From the NCBI RefSeq assembly GCF_900107135.1, contig NZ_FNOV01000003.1, positions 1 through 64,000 on the forward strand: a stretch of 64,000 nt of DNA, read 5' to 3'. This DNA comes from Hymenobacter psychrophilus. GTDB lineage: Bacteria > Bacteroidota > Bacteroidia > Cytophagales > Hymenobacteraceae. Below, one piece after another: positions 16,721-24,987 of this stretch. The notes beneath the pieces are model-generated. The model was given only the letters and a program-made list of their open reading frames with translations, was not told where the DNA came from and searched no databases. The translations under genes and the position numbers were made by a program. Position 1 is the first letter of the stretch. Each line of letters starts with the position of its first letter.

Positions 16721-18238
16721 TTACAGGGCTTTGTAAATATAATAATCGTGGAAGCGGTAGGCGTAGCGGTAGCCCCCGTAGGTGCCGCCCGCCACGGGTC
16801 GGGGCAGGTTTAGGTCTTTGAGCGAATGATCATCCAACACAATGAGTCGGCGCCGGGAGCGGGCGGCTTCCTCGAACAGCATCAGGCCATTGGGGCGCTG
16901 CTGCCTGGTTTCCGCCTGCACCAGGTAGCAGGTTACACCCTGAATGGTAAAGGTCTCAATCTGATTGAAAACCAAATGCATAGGTGCCACTATGCAGGTA
17001 TTTCGGTAGGCCGACAATTGAGTGGCCAGCTGCTGGTTGCGCGCTACTCTATCCTCGTGCTGCCCGATAAGCAGGCCCGTATAAACGCCATTGACGATGA
17101 CGTAGAAGCCCAGCACCACGGCCAGCATCCCCCGCACCCAACCGGGCCGGGCCGGCAGCCGCTCGAACCCCGCCGCTACCAGCAGGCACAGGTGGGGCAG
17201 GTACAGCACCAGGTACTTGGTGGTTTTGCTTTGCGAAAGCGCCGCCAGAGCCACCACCAGCAGCAACAGATACAACGTGGCATCGGTCAGGCGGGGGGTG
17301 CGCCAGCGCGAACGGTAGAGCGCAACGGCCGCCGCCAACACCAACAGCGACAAAGCAGTTTCGAGGGGCGAATGGAAAAAGCGCTTATGCTCAGCCAGCG
17401 CCCGCAGCACCAGCGCAAACCCATGGCCCGATTTGGTGCCGCCAATAGCCGGCGCGAATTGGCGGAGGTAAGTGCCCCAGGCGTCATGCACGAGCACATC
17501 GAGGAAGCAGAGGGCAAACACCGCTCCGCCTACGGTTGCAAATAGCGCGCCCCCGCTCCATTGCCGCCGCCAGGCCAGCAGCCCCGCCCCGGCGGCCAGG
17601 TAGATCAGGCCGTTGAGGTGGGTGGCGGCGGCCAGGCCGGCCAGCGCGGCGGCCAGCACCAGCTGGTACCACTGCGTCTGCCCCGTATGCAGCCACCGCT
17701 GCAGGAGCACCCAGGAGCCGAACCCCAGGCACATAAGCATAATCTCGGGCCGGAATACAAAGCCATACTCAACTACCAGCGCATTCAGCAGCAGTACGGC
17801 CCAGAACAGGCGGCGGGCGGCGGCAGTAGCCAAGTAGTGCCGCAGGTGCGGGCGGCAGATGAGCGCAAATATGCCCAGGTAAGTCAGGCTGATGAGCTTG
17901 AGCACCAGCGCCGACCAGCCAACCAGCCGGATGACGCCCGCCGCCTGCCACACAAACAGCCAGTGGTACACCCATTGCCGGGTGCCGGCCCCCAAAAATC
18001 CGTCGAACAGCTCCGAGCGCACAATGCCTTCCTTGGCGGCCCAGTAGGCCTGCTCCCCGATCCAGGCCTCATCGCCATGCAGTACGCGCTGGTAGAAGCT
18101 GGCCACGAACAACAGTGCGGCCAGCAGCAGCAGCCAGGGAGCGGCCGCCAGCGGCAAAACCGCCCGATGTGGCAGCGAATCGGTTGGCAAAGCGGGTGGT
18201 GCTGGGTGGCGTACCAGCCACAGTCTGGATCGAAACAT
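16721..18238 (-). CDS. Membrane glycosyltransferase, GT-C/GT39-like
   Basis: A 505-residue integral membrane protein with about ten to twelve hydrophobic segments. After the first transmembrane helix comes HGDEAWIGEQAYWAAKEG, where the Asp/Glu pair (D56, E57) matches the catalytic acidic motif in the first periplasmic loop of ArnT/PMT-type transferases. These use polyprenyl-phosphate sugars to modify lipids or proteins on the outer face. RPEIMLMCLGFGSWVLLQRW and ATHLNGLIYLAAGAGL are typical mid-protein segments. The C-terminal 110 residues form a soluble domain (CIVAPMHLVFNQIETFTIQG). It stands alone and its acceptor is unknown. Confidence 0.85.
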   Translation of the reverse strand: MFRSRLWLVRHPAPPALPTDSLPHRAVLPLAAAPWLLLLAALLFVASFYQRVLHGDEAWIGEQAYWAAKEGIVRSELFDGFLGAGTRQWVYHWLFVWQAAGVIRLVGWSALVLKLISLTYLGIFALICRPHLRHYLATAAARRLFWAVLLLNALVVEYGFVFRPEIMLMCLGFGSWVLLQRWLHTGQTQWYQLVLAAALAGLAAATHLNGLIYLAAGAGLLAWRRQWSGGALFATVGGAVFALCFLDVLVHDAWGTYLRQFAPAIGGTKSGHGFALVLRALAEHKRFFHSPLETALSLLVLAAAVALYRSRWRTPRLTDATLYLLLLVVALAALSQSKTTKYLVLYLPHLCLLVAAGFERLPARPGWVRGMLAVVLGFYVIVNGVYTGLLIGQHEDRVARNQQLATQLSAYRNTCIVAPMHLVFNQIETFTIQGVTCYLVQAETRQQRPNGLMLFEEAARSRRRLIVLDDHSLKDLNLPRPVAGGTYGGYRYAYRFHDYYIYKAL

Positions 18239-18404
18239 CTAAAGCTATAGGTACTCAGTAGCGTATAAGCTGGCAAAACCACACTTACACCTGGCAACCC
18301 AGGCATTGTGCAGCCGTTGCAGCGGCCAAAGGTATCAGGAAATTGAATTCTTCGGATGTCGGTAGCGGGCCGGGAACCAACCGTCTGGCGCCGCCGCCGC
18401 CGGC

Positions 18405-19217
18405 TTAGCCCATGCGCTGGCGCACGGCTTCGAAGGTGAGAATGGCAGTGGCAGTGCTCACGTTGAGCGAGTCGATGTAGCCGCCCATCGGGATGATGAT
18501 GGTTTGGTCGCAGGCCTGCATCAGCTCGGGGGTAAGGCCGTCGGCCTCGGTGCCCATTACCAGGGCTGTGGGCCCGCGAAAGTCGCAACCGGTGTAGGGC
18601 ACCGCCTGCTCGGTGAGGGCAGCGGCGTAGGTACGGATGCCGTGGGCGGCGCACCAGGCCAGCAGCTCGGAGCGCGAGGTGGCCACGGTAGGCACCGTAA
18701 ACGAGCAGCCGATGCTGCTGCGGATGGCATTGGGGTTGAACAGGTCGGTGCGCGGGTCGCAGACAATGACGGCCGTGGCCCGGGCCGCGTCGGCGGTGCG
18801 CAGGATGGCGCCCAGGTTGCCGGGCTTCTCTACGGCTTCGAGCACCAGCAGCAGCGGGTTTTCGGGCAGCACGAGGCTTTCGAGGGTGTGGTGGGGCGGG
18901 CGGGCCAGGGCCAGCACGCCGTCGGAGCCTTCGCGGTAGGCCACCTTGCCGAACACGGCCTTCGACACGGCCACCCAATCGGTGCCGGTACCGGCAAACA
19001 TGTTTTGCAGCTCGGCCTCGTGGGCCGGGCCGGCCAGCTCGGGGCACACAAACACGGTGGGCACCTGCACGCCATTGGCCCGGGCAATGGTGAGCTCGCG
19101 CAACCCTTCAATAATGGTGAGGCCCTGGCTGCGGCGCTCGGCCGATTTCTGCTGGAGCCGCAGCAGGTTTTTGATGCGCGGATTCTGGGGCGAGGTAATA
19201 ACTTCGGGAGCGGACAT
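18405..19217 (-). CDS. TrmH/SpoU-family RNA methyltransferase
   Basis: A 270-residue SPOUT methyltransferase starting at the ATG at 19215-19217 (MSAPEVITSPQNPRIKNLLR). The N-terminal substrate-binding domain has KSAERRSQGLTIIEGLRELT. The three SpoU motifs are NLGAILRTADA, TALVMGTEADGLTPEL and IIIPMGGYIDSLNVSTATAI, which form the trefoil-knot SAM site. These enzymes usually 2'-O-methylate ribose in rRNA or tRNA; the target is not determinable here. A 14-residue upstream extension to 19259 is rejected because MSAPEVITSPQNPRIK is the family-like start. Confidence 0.93.
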   Translation of the reverse strand: MSAPEVITSPQNPRIKNLLRLQQKSAERRSQGLTIIEGLRELTIARANGVQVPTVFVCPELAGPAHEAELQNMFAGTGTDWVAVSKAVFGKVAYREGSDGVLALARPPHHTLESLVLPENPLLLVLEAVEKPGNLGAILRTADAARATAVIVCDPRTDLFNPNAIRSSIGCSFTVPTVATSRSELLAWCAAHGIRTYAAALTEQAVPYTGCDFRGPTALVMGTEADGLTPELMQACDQTIIIPMGGYIDSLNVSTATAILTFEAVRQRMG

Positions 19218-19467
19218 AAGCAGAAGGAGCCGGCGACGGAATGGGCCGGGCGGTGCCAAAGATAGGCAGGACCGCCGGGGCCGCGGCCACCGGCTTTCGG
19301 CCGGCTACGTACGCCCGGCAGCCCGGCCCACCCGCGTTGCACACAACCCGGCACGACTATAGCGGGGCTCCGGTTAGGGTCTGACGGCTTATGAACGGCC
19401 CCTTCAGGTCGATGCCTACGGCCGCGTATCCGTCCTATTCTTCGGGCTTTCTGCGTTATTTACGGTT

Positions 19468-20331
19468 ATGCTGCTTCGACTTCTTCCATTGCTGACGCTG
19501 AGCGCCTTTGTGCGGCCGGCCCTGGGCCAGCAAACGCCCCGTGAGCTAAACACCGTACCTGCGCCGGCCCCGCCCGATACCACCCGTGCAGTGGCCCCGG
19601 TAACTTCGCCGGTGCTGGCCCCCGGTACGCCGGCCTCCGACCCGCGCCAGGCCCCGCCGCTGCCGCCGGCCAACACCAGCCGCTACAGCGTGGGCCTGAA
19701 ATCGGGGCAGGTGCTGCGGGGCTACGATGTGCAGGTGCGCAGTCCGGTGTTCGGGCGCACGTTTCTGCTCGTCGATGGCCAGCAAAAGCTCGATTTCAAC
19801 GATGTGCGCTACTACGAAGACGAAACCGGCTTTTATGTGCGCACCACCCTGCCGGGCCGCAGCAAGCGCGAGAGCACCCTGCGCCGCGACCGGGTGGGCC
19901 GCATCAGCCTGTATTCCATCACCACCCAGCAATACAGCAACAACGGTTTCGGGCCCGGCGGCTACAGCCCCTATGGCTACGGCGGCTTCGGAGGCTACCG
20001 CACGGTGCGCAACGAGTACTTCAGCAAAGACAATGGCCCGATTGAAGACCTGAGCATCCGCAACCTGCAGCTGGCTACCACCGACAACGCCGGCTCGCAG
20101 CAGCTGCTGGCCGATGCCCGCCGCTACCAAACCCTAACGACGCTCAGCTACGTGGGCGCCGGGGGCCTGCTGCTGGCGGGGGTGCTGTCGAGCTTTGGGG
20201 GCAGCAACGGCCTTTCGGTGTCGCCGTTGGTATACGCGGCCATTCCGCTGGCCATTGTGCCGCTGGTTATCGGGGGCAAGTCGCAGAACAATGTCAAACA
20301 GGCCGTCCTGCTGTATAATACCGGGCGTTAG
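19468..20331 (+). CDS. Secreted hypothetical protein
   Basis: A 287-residue protein with a signal peptide (MLLRLLPLLTLSAFVRPALG) and then a Pro/Ala-rich linker (residues 25-70). A compact domain follows with SVGLKSGQVLRGYDVQVRSP and KLDFNDVRYYEDETGFYVR. A Gly/Tyr-rich stretch (NNGFGPGGYSPYGYGGFGGY, about 155-175) comes next, and two hydrophobic segments near the C terminus (GAGGLLLAGVLSSFGG, PLVYAAIPLAIVPLVIGG). It is probably an envelope protein. I do not recognise the family. It is followed by a large palindromic repeat. Confidence 0.75.
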   Translation: MLLRLLPLLTLSAFVRPALGQQTPRELNTVPAPAPPDTTRAVAPVTSPVLAPGTPASDPRQAPPLPPANTSRYSVGLKSGQVLRGYDVQVRSPVFGRTFLLVDGQQKLDFNDVRYYEDETGFYVRTTLPGRSKRESTLRRDRVGRISLYSITTQQYSNNGFGPGGYSPYGYGGFGGYRTVRNEYFSKDNGPIEDLSIRNLQLATTDNAGSQQLLADARRYQTLTTLSYVGAGGLLLAGVLSSFGGSNGLSVSPLVYAAIPLAIVPLVIGGKSQNNVKQAVLLYNTGR

Positions 20332-20351
20332 GAGGATTAGGGATTAGGAAT

Positions 20352-20466
20352 GTCATGCTGAGCGAAGCGGAGCGTAGTCGAAGCATCTCTACCACAATAC
20401 TAATTCTGTCTACTACAACGAAGCGGTAGAGATGCTTCGACTGCGCTCCGCTTCGCTCAGCATGAC
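20352..20466. repeat. Long palindrome, GTCATGCTGAGCGAAGC family
   Basis: Two arms of about 41 bases, GTCATGCTGAGCGAAGCGGA onward and its near-exact complement ending in CGCTTCGCTCAGCATGAC, flank an AT-rich centre of about 33 bases. A degraded copy is at 4986-5022. The element lies between two co-directional genes and resembles a mobile palindromic intergenic repeat more than a terminator. Confidence 0.85.
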
Positions 20467-20519
20467 GCGCAGTTACTGAACGTTGGCAACTGCCAACGCA
20501 GGCGCACGTAGGCAAGCGG

Positions 20520-21266
20520 GTGAAATCTTCCCCTGCTTCCGCTACTGACCTTGCTCCGGCCGAGCGCCAGGAGCTGGCCCTGTGGGCCCACGCGAAACTG
20601 TGCGCCGAGTACGGCTGTCCGGTGGCCTTCTTCGCCACCAAGGATCCGCTCAGTGAACTTATCAGCTCGCTGCTCTCCCACCGCACCCGCAACCAGGATT
20701 CGCACCGGGCCTACCAGCAGCTGCGGGCCCGCTTCCCGACCTGGGATGAGGTGCGCGACGCGCCCACGACCGAGGTCGAAGCCGCCATCAGCCCCTGCAC
20801 CTGGCCCGAGCAGAAGGCCCCGCGGCTCCAGCAGATTCTGCGCGAAGTAGGCCAGCGCTGCGAAGGCGGCCCCTGCGACCTGGCGTTTCTGGCCGATTTG
20901 CCCATTCCGGAGGCGCGGGCCTGGCTGGAGCAGCTGCCCGGCGTAGGGCCCAAAACCAGCGCCGCCGTGCTGCTATTCAGCACCCTGCGCCGCCCGGCCA
21001 TGCCCGTCGATAGCCACCACCACCGCGTGGCCCAGCGCCTGGGCCTTATTGGCCCCAAGGTGGGCGAGGCGGCGGCCCACAAGCAGCTGGCGGCCCTGTT
21101 GCCGCCCGACTGGGATGCCCAGCAGGTGTACGACCACCACGAAATCCTGATGTTTCACGGCCAGAAGTGCTGCTACTTCCATACCCCCGCCTGCGGCCGC
21201 TGCACGCTGCTGGAGCGCTGCCCCTTCGGGCAGACCCGGGTACATGTTGGCGGGGCGCAGGCTTGA
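20520..21266 (+). CDS. Endonuclease III-like base-excision DNA glycosylase
   Basis: A 248-residue HhH-GPD glycosylase with an iron-sulfur cluster. The helix-hairpin-helix reads LEQLPGVGPKTSAAVL with the catalytic-Lys position, and the Asp is in MPVDSHHHRVAQRLGL. The C-terminal cluster motif C-x6-C-x2-C-x5-C is present (CYFHTPACGRCTLLERC). The N-terminal half has LSELISSLLSHRTRNQDSHR, equivalent to the LLSAQTTD segment of Nth. Classical EndoIII has VDTHV; here it is VDSHH, and the protein is longer than E. coli Nth, so it may be a divergent Nth paralog. The GTG at 20520 is the start used; an ATG nearby is lacking. Confidence 0.87.
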   Translation: MKSSPASATDLAPAERQELALWAHAKLCAEYGCPVAFFATKDPLSELISSLLSHRTRNQDSHRAYQQLRARFPTWDEVRDAPTTEVEAAISPCTWPEQKAPRLQQILREVGQRCEGGPCDLAFLADLPIPEARAWLEQLPGVGPKTSAAVLLFSTLRRPAMPVDSHHHRVAQRLGLIGPKVGEAAAHKQLAALLPPDWDAQQVYDHHEILMFHGQKCCYFHTPACGRCTLLERCPFGQTRVHVGGAQA

Positions 21267-21348
21267 GCAGATAGTAAGAAAGCCGGCTGATTTCCTGCAT
21301 ATTGCTTTTCCTTTCGTATTCACCCCCTCACATTCTTACCTGATTACT

Positions 21349-21549
21349 ATGAAGCAGACGTACGGCCTGCCCGCCCTGGTTTCCATTTTCGTACCCGGCC
21401 TGGGTCAGCTTATCAAGGGGCAGTTTCTGAAGGCCTTTCTGATCTGGGCCGTTGGCGGCACCATCAGCTTTCTGCTGGTCTGGACCATCATCGTGCCCTT
21501 TCTCATCTGGGCCTGGAACGTGTACGACGCCTACAACTCGCCCGCCTGA
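21349..21549 (+). CDS. Small membrane protein, TM2-like
   Basis: From the ATG at 21349 the product is 66 residues: MKQTYGLPALVSIFVPGLGQ, then LIKGQFLKAFLIWAVGG, then a second hydrophobic segment ending IWAWNVYDAYNSPA. PGLGQLIKGQ is the turn motif of TM2-type two-helix membrane proteins. The frame is open 35 codons further upstream, but that part overlaps the glycosylase gene and contains no typical sequence. It ends four bases before the DUF167 start, so the two are probably co-translated. Function unknown. Confidence 0.8.
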   Translation: MKQTYGLPALVSIFVPGLGQLIKGQFLKAFLIWAVGGTISFLLVWTIIVPFLIWAWNVYDAYNSPA

Positions 21550-21552
21550 GCA

Positions 21553-21825
21553 GTGCCCGTACTGCACCTGAAAGCCAGGCCTAATGCCCGCCACAACCAG
21601 CTGGCTGTAGCACCCGACGGCACCGTAACCGTGCGCCTGCACGCCCCGGCCCAGGATGGCAAGGCCAACGCCTGCCTGCTGGCCTATTTGGCGGAAGTGT
21701 TTAGCGTGAGTAAATCCAGCCTCACGCTGCTCAGCGGCCACGCGGCCCCCTTCAAGAAAGTGGAAATCGGGGGCCTTTCGGAAGCGGAATTCCAGCAGGC
21801 ACTAGGAAAATTCAGAAGCCAGTAA
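21553..21825 (+). CDS. DUF167/YggU family protein
   Basis: A 90-residue protein starting with GTG at 21553: MPVLHLKARPNARHNQLAVA, then VTVRLHAPAQDGKANACLLA, YLAEVFSVSKSSLTLLSGH and KKVEI. This is the DUF167 (YggU) fold, a small alpha/beta protein of unknown function. It starts four bases after the small membrane protein's stop and its own stop codon lies within a long palindrome. Length and motif order are normal for the family. Confidence 0.92.
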   Translation: MPVLHLKARPNARHNQLAVAPDGTVTVRLHAPAQDGKANACLLAYLAEVFSVSKSSLTLLSGHAAPFKKVEIGGLSEAEFQQALGKFRSQ

Positions 21826-21900
21826 CTGCCGTTGCGCAAGGAGCCAGACGCCGCGAAAGCAGCGGTTTACTTCCTTGCGCAACGGCAGTTACTGGCTTCT
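21814..21900. terminator. Palindrome holding the end of the DUF167 gene and abutting the amt stop
   Basis: Left arm AGAAGCCAGTAACTGCCGTT onward and right arm its exact complement (stem about 28 bases, loop about 30 bases, G+C-rich). The TAA stop of the DUF167 gene (21823-21825) is in the left arm, and the convergent amt gene's stop begins at the end of the right arm. It probably acts as a bidirectional terminator for both. Confidence 0.75.
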
Positions 21901-23285
21901 TAGCTGACCAGTTTCCCGGGTGCGGCGCGGCGGTAAGTGCGCTCGAACTCCTCGTCGGTGTGGTAGGTGGATTCCTCGTGCTGGCTCAGGTCGAGGCCCA
22001 GCTCTTCCTCGGGCAGTTGCACACGCAGGCCCACAAGCCGGTCGGTAAGCTTGAGTAGCAGCCAGGAGCCGCCGAACGAGTAGCCCACCACAATAAGCAG
22101 CCCCAGCACATGGTAGCCGAACGTGGTAGCCGAGCCGTGAATCAGGCCCACTTCATCGGCAAAAACACCCGTGAGCAGCATGCCCACAATGCCACCCAGG
22201 CCATGGCAGGGAAACACGTCGAGTGTATCGTCGATGGTGGTGCGGGCATTTTTCCAGTGCACGGCGGCGTGGCTGATGAGGGCGGCCAGCACCCCGAACA
22301 GGATGCTCTGGCCATAATCGACGTAGCCGGCGGCGGGCGTGATGGCCACCAAGCCTACTACGGCCCCGGTGCAGGCCCCCACGGCGGTGGGCTTGCCGCC
22401 GCGCACCACCTCCACCAGCACCCAGGCCAGCAGCGCGGCGGCCGAAGCCAAGTTGGTATTCACGAAGGAAAGGGCGGCCAGCTCGTTGGCCCCCAGCGCC
22501 GAGCCGGCGTTGAACCCAAACCAGCCAAACCACAGCAAACCCGTGCCCAGCAGCACGTAGGGCACATTGGGGGTTGAAAACGACGAATTTCGCAGGCTGG
22601 CCGAGCGCTGGCCCAGCACCAGCGCCCCGGCCAAGGCGGCTACACCGGCCGAAATATGCACCACCGTGCCGCCCGCAAAATCGAGCACGCCCCACTGCCG
22701 CAAAAAGCCCTCCGGGTGCCAGGTCCAGTGCGCCAGCGGGCAGTAAATCAGCAAACTAAACAGCACCATAAAGGCCAGATAGCCCTTGAAGCGCACCCGC
22801 TCAGCAAACGAGCCGGTTATCAGGGCCGGCGTGATGATGGCGAACTTGAGCTGAAAGGCGAAGAAGAGCACGAACGGAATGCCGGCCGCAAAGACCGGAT
22901 TGGGGGCCGTGCCCACGTTACGCAGCAGGACAAACGTGAGCGGGTTGCCAATCAGCCCGTGCCAGGAAGTACCGTAGCACAGCGAAAAGCCCACGAAATA
23001 AAACAGCACCGACACCACACCCAGCGCCACAAAGCTCTGGAGCATGGTGCTAATCACGTTTTTGGGGCGCACCATGCCGCCGTAGAAAAACGACAGCCCC
23101 GGCGTCATCAGCAGTACCAGGGCCGAGGCCGTGAGCATCCAGGCAACATCGGCGCCATTGAGCGAGCCCGGGGCCGCCGCTGGGTGTGGTACCTTTATGA
23201 AGGCCGCCGCAAAAGCCAGCGCTACCAGCACCAACAGAGTAAGCAGAGTCCGGCTAGGCCGGGAAGCGGAGGTCTTGGCAAACAT
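21900..23285 (-). CDS. amt: Ammonium transporter
   Basis: A 461-residue Amt/MEP/Rh channel protein of the inner membrane with about eleven transmembrane helices. Family motifs are GADVAWMLTASALVLLMTPG, GLSFFYGGMVRPKNV, GGTVVHISAGVAALAGALVL with the first pore His, and VFPCHGLGGIVGMLLTGVFA with the second pore His. A hydrophobic leader precedes the first of these (residues 13-31). The cytoplasmic tail EEELGLDLSQHEESTYHTDE is typical. No PII (glnK) gene is adjacent, unlike many bacteria. The 280 bases upstream are distinctly AT-rich and probably hold a regulated promoter. Confidence 0.97.
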   Translation of the reverse strand: MFAKTSASRPSRTLLTLLVLVALAFAAAFIKVPHPAAAPGSLNGADVAWMLTASALVLLMTPGLSFFYGGMVRPKNVISTMLQSFVALGVVSVLFYFVGFSLCYGTSWHGLIGNPLTFVLLRNVGTAPNPVFAAGIPFVLFFAFQLKFAIITPALITGSFAERVRFKGYLAFMVLFSLLIYCPLAHWTWHPEGFLRQWGVLDFAGGTVVHISAGVAALAGALVLGQRSASLRNSSFSTPNVPYVLLGTGLLWFGWFGFNAGSALGANELAALSFVNTNLASAAALLAWVLVEVVRGGKPTAVGACTGAVVGLVAITPAAGYVDYGQSILFGVLAALISHAAVHWKNARTTIDDTLDVFPCHGLGGIVGMLLTGVFADEVGLIHGSATTFGYHVLGLLIVVGYSFGGSWLLLKLTDRLVGLRVQLPEEELGLDLSQHEESTYHTDEEFERTYRRAAPGKLVS

Positions 23286-23509
23286 AAACGTATTTTCAGA
23301 TTATAACCCTTTTATTTAAGGTGTAATAACTAAAATAATATCTATTTATCAGCATACCTCCTTTCTATTTAAGGTCTTTTTAGATAAAATACATATCTAG
23401 ATCAAAAATAGTGTATCATTCAACAAGTGTAGCCAGCAAGTATACATTGACTAACTGTGGTTATCAGCAGAGCAAACCAAGCACTTCTCACAAGGCCTGT
23501 CAAAACGAA

Positions 23510-23542
23510 AAGCGCCCGCTATCTAAAGAATAGCGGGCGCTT
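23510..23542 (-). terminator. Terminator after threonine synthase gene
   Basis: AAGCGCCCGCTAT and ATAGCGGGCGCTT form a 13-base stem with a seven-base loop; the minus strand continues into TTTCGTTTTG. It is followed within 25 bases by the end of the thrC frame. Confidence 0.75.
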
Positions 23543-23566
23543 GCTGAGTTGATGGGGCCAGGCCGT

Positions 23567-24769
23567 CTACTTTTCCCAGCGGCCCTCCACGTTGTCCATG
23601 TACTTCTGGGCCGAGCCGGTGTTGAGCAGCAGGATTTGCTCGCCGGGGGCAATCCAGCCGGAGGCCAGCAGCTTGCGGGCCGCCATCCAGACGGCTCCGC
23701 CTTCGGGCGCTACAAACAGGCCTTCGTGGCGGGCCAGTTCGCGCATGCCTTCCATCATTTCCTCATCGGTGATGCTCAGGGCCGTGCCGTTGGATTCTTC
23801 GAGCACGCGCAGCATCATCTGCTCGCCCATGGGATGGGGTACGGCCAGGCCGTTGGCAATGGAGGGGCGACCGACGTAGGCGTGGCAGTTGGCCTGCCGG
23901 CCCGTGTAGGTGGCTACCAGCGGCTGGCAGGCGTCGGCCTGCACGGCTACCATGCGGGGCAGCTTGGCATCGGGCGCGAGCCAGCCTAGCTGTTGCATTT
24001 CGCGGAACGCCTTCCAGATGCCGATGAGGCCAGTGCCGCCGCCGGCCGGGTACAGCAGCACGTCGGGCAGCTGCCAACCCAGCTGCTCGGCCAGCTCGTA
24101 GCCCATGGTTTTCTTGCCTTCGAGGCGGTAGGGCTCTTTCAGGGTCGATACGTCGAGCAGCTGGCCGTTGGCGTTGTGCTGGCGCACCCAGGCGGCGCAG
24201 TCGTTGATGAGGCCGTCGATGAGCTGCACTTCGGCCCCGTACCAGTAGCACTCTTCTTTGAAAGCCTTAGGCGTGTGGCGGGGCATGGCCACCACGGCCC
24301 GCAGGCCCGCCCGGGCGCAGTAGGCGGCCAGGGCCACGCCCGCGTTGCCGGCCGTTGGGATGATGCAGCCGGTGGCGCCCAGCTCCTTGGCCTTGGAAAC
24401 AGCCATGCTCAGGCCCCGGGCCTTGAACGAGCCGGTAGGGTTCTGGCCTTCGTCCTTGAGCAGCAAACTGGCCAACTCGTAGCGGCCGCCGAGGGTCGGC
24501 AAGTGCAGCAGCGGCGTCAGGCCTTCGCCCAGGCTCACCTTGTTTTTGTCGTCGAGCAGCGGCAGCAGGGCCCGGTAGCGCCACATAGAATGGTCGGCCG
24601 GGTTGATGCCAGCGGCCGGGGTAAGCTGCGGCGACAGGTGGTAGGTGGCCACCAGCGGCATCTGGTGGCACTCAGACACGCGCTGCAGCTGGTGAGCGGA
24701 ATGGGGCTGGCCGCAAACGGAGCATTCGAGCTCGTGCAGGCAGGTAATGGATTCGAGAGTCGGGTTCAT
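23567..24769 (-). CDS. thrC: Threonine synthase
   Basis: A 400-residue fold-type II PLP enzyme matching threonine synthase of the short bacterial/archaeal class, which converts phosphohomoserine to threonine. An N-terminal metal-ribbon-like segment has Cys10, Cys16, Cys19 and Cys34 (CLHELECSVCG, SECHQ). The PLP lysine is K116 in PTGSFKARG, TAGNAGVALAAY is the substrate loop and YPAGGGTGLIG binds the cofactor phosphate. The C terminus has FVAPEGGAVWMAARKL. The enzyme stands alone; homoserine genes are not near. A related decarboxylating or cysteate-synthase-like activity cannot be excluded. A LysR gene lies upstream on the same strand past a palindromic repeat. Confidence 0.9.
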   Translation of the reverse strand: MNPTLESITCLHELECSVCGQPHSAHQLQRVSECHQMPLVATYHLSPQLTPAAGINPADHSMWRYRALLPLLDDKNKVSLGEGLTPLLHLPTLGGRYELASLLLKDEGQNPTGSFKARGLSMAVSKAKELGATGCIIPTAGNAGVALAAYCARAGLRAVVAMPRHTPKAFKEECYWYGAEVQLIDGLINDCAAWVRQHNANGQLLDVSTLKEPYRLEGKKTMGYELAEQLGWQLPDVLLYPAGGGTGLIGIWKAFREMQQLGWLAPDAKLPRMVAVQADACQPLVATYTGRQANCHAYVGRPSIANGLAVPHPMGEQMMLRVLEESNGTALSITDEEMMEGMRELARHEGLFVAPEGGAVWMAARKLLASGWIAPGEQILLLNTGSAQKYMDNVEGRWEK

Positions 24770-24884
24770 AGGCAGGGGATGGAACGCAAAATTCCCCGCT
24801 GTCTATGCCGAAAACAAATGGCCACTTGGAATAGGCTATGCCGGTTTGGAATGGTTTTGTTGGCTGATGGGTGTTAGCCAAGCA

Positions 24885-24958
24885 TCCCAGAGCTAAAGCC
24901 CTGGGCTATGTAGCGCACCATACAAACCGCTGACTAGCCCAGGGCTTCAGCCCTGGGA
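24885..24958. repeat. Palindromic repeat, GCCCAGGGCTTCAGCCC family, copy 1
   Basis: Contains AGCCCTGGGCTA and the complementary TAGCCCAGGGCTTCAGCCCT, both flanked by related sequence. About 33 bases (starting ACCGCTGACTAGCCC) recur in reverse complement at 63108-63143. The element lies between the LysR gene and threonine synthase gene. Confidence 0.8.
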
Positions 24959-24987
24959 CTCCCGGCTGGCAACCGGACACTGACAAC

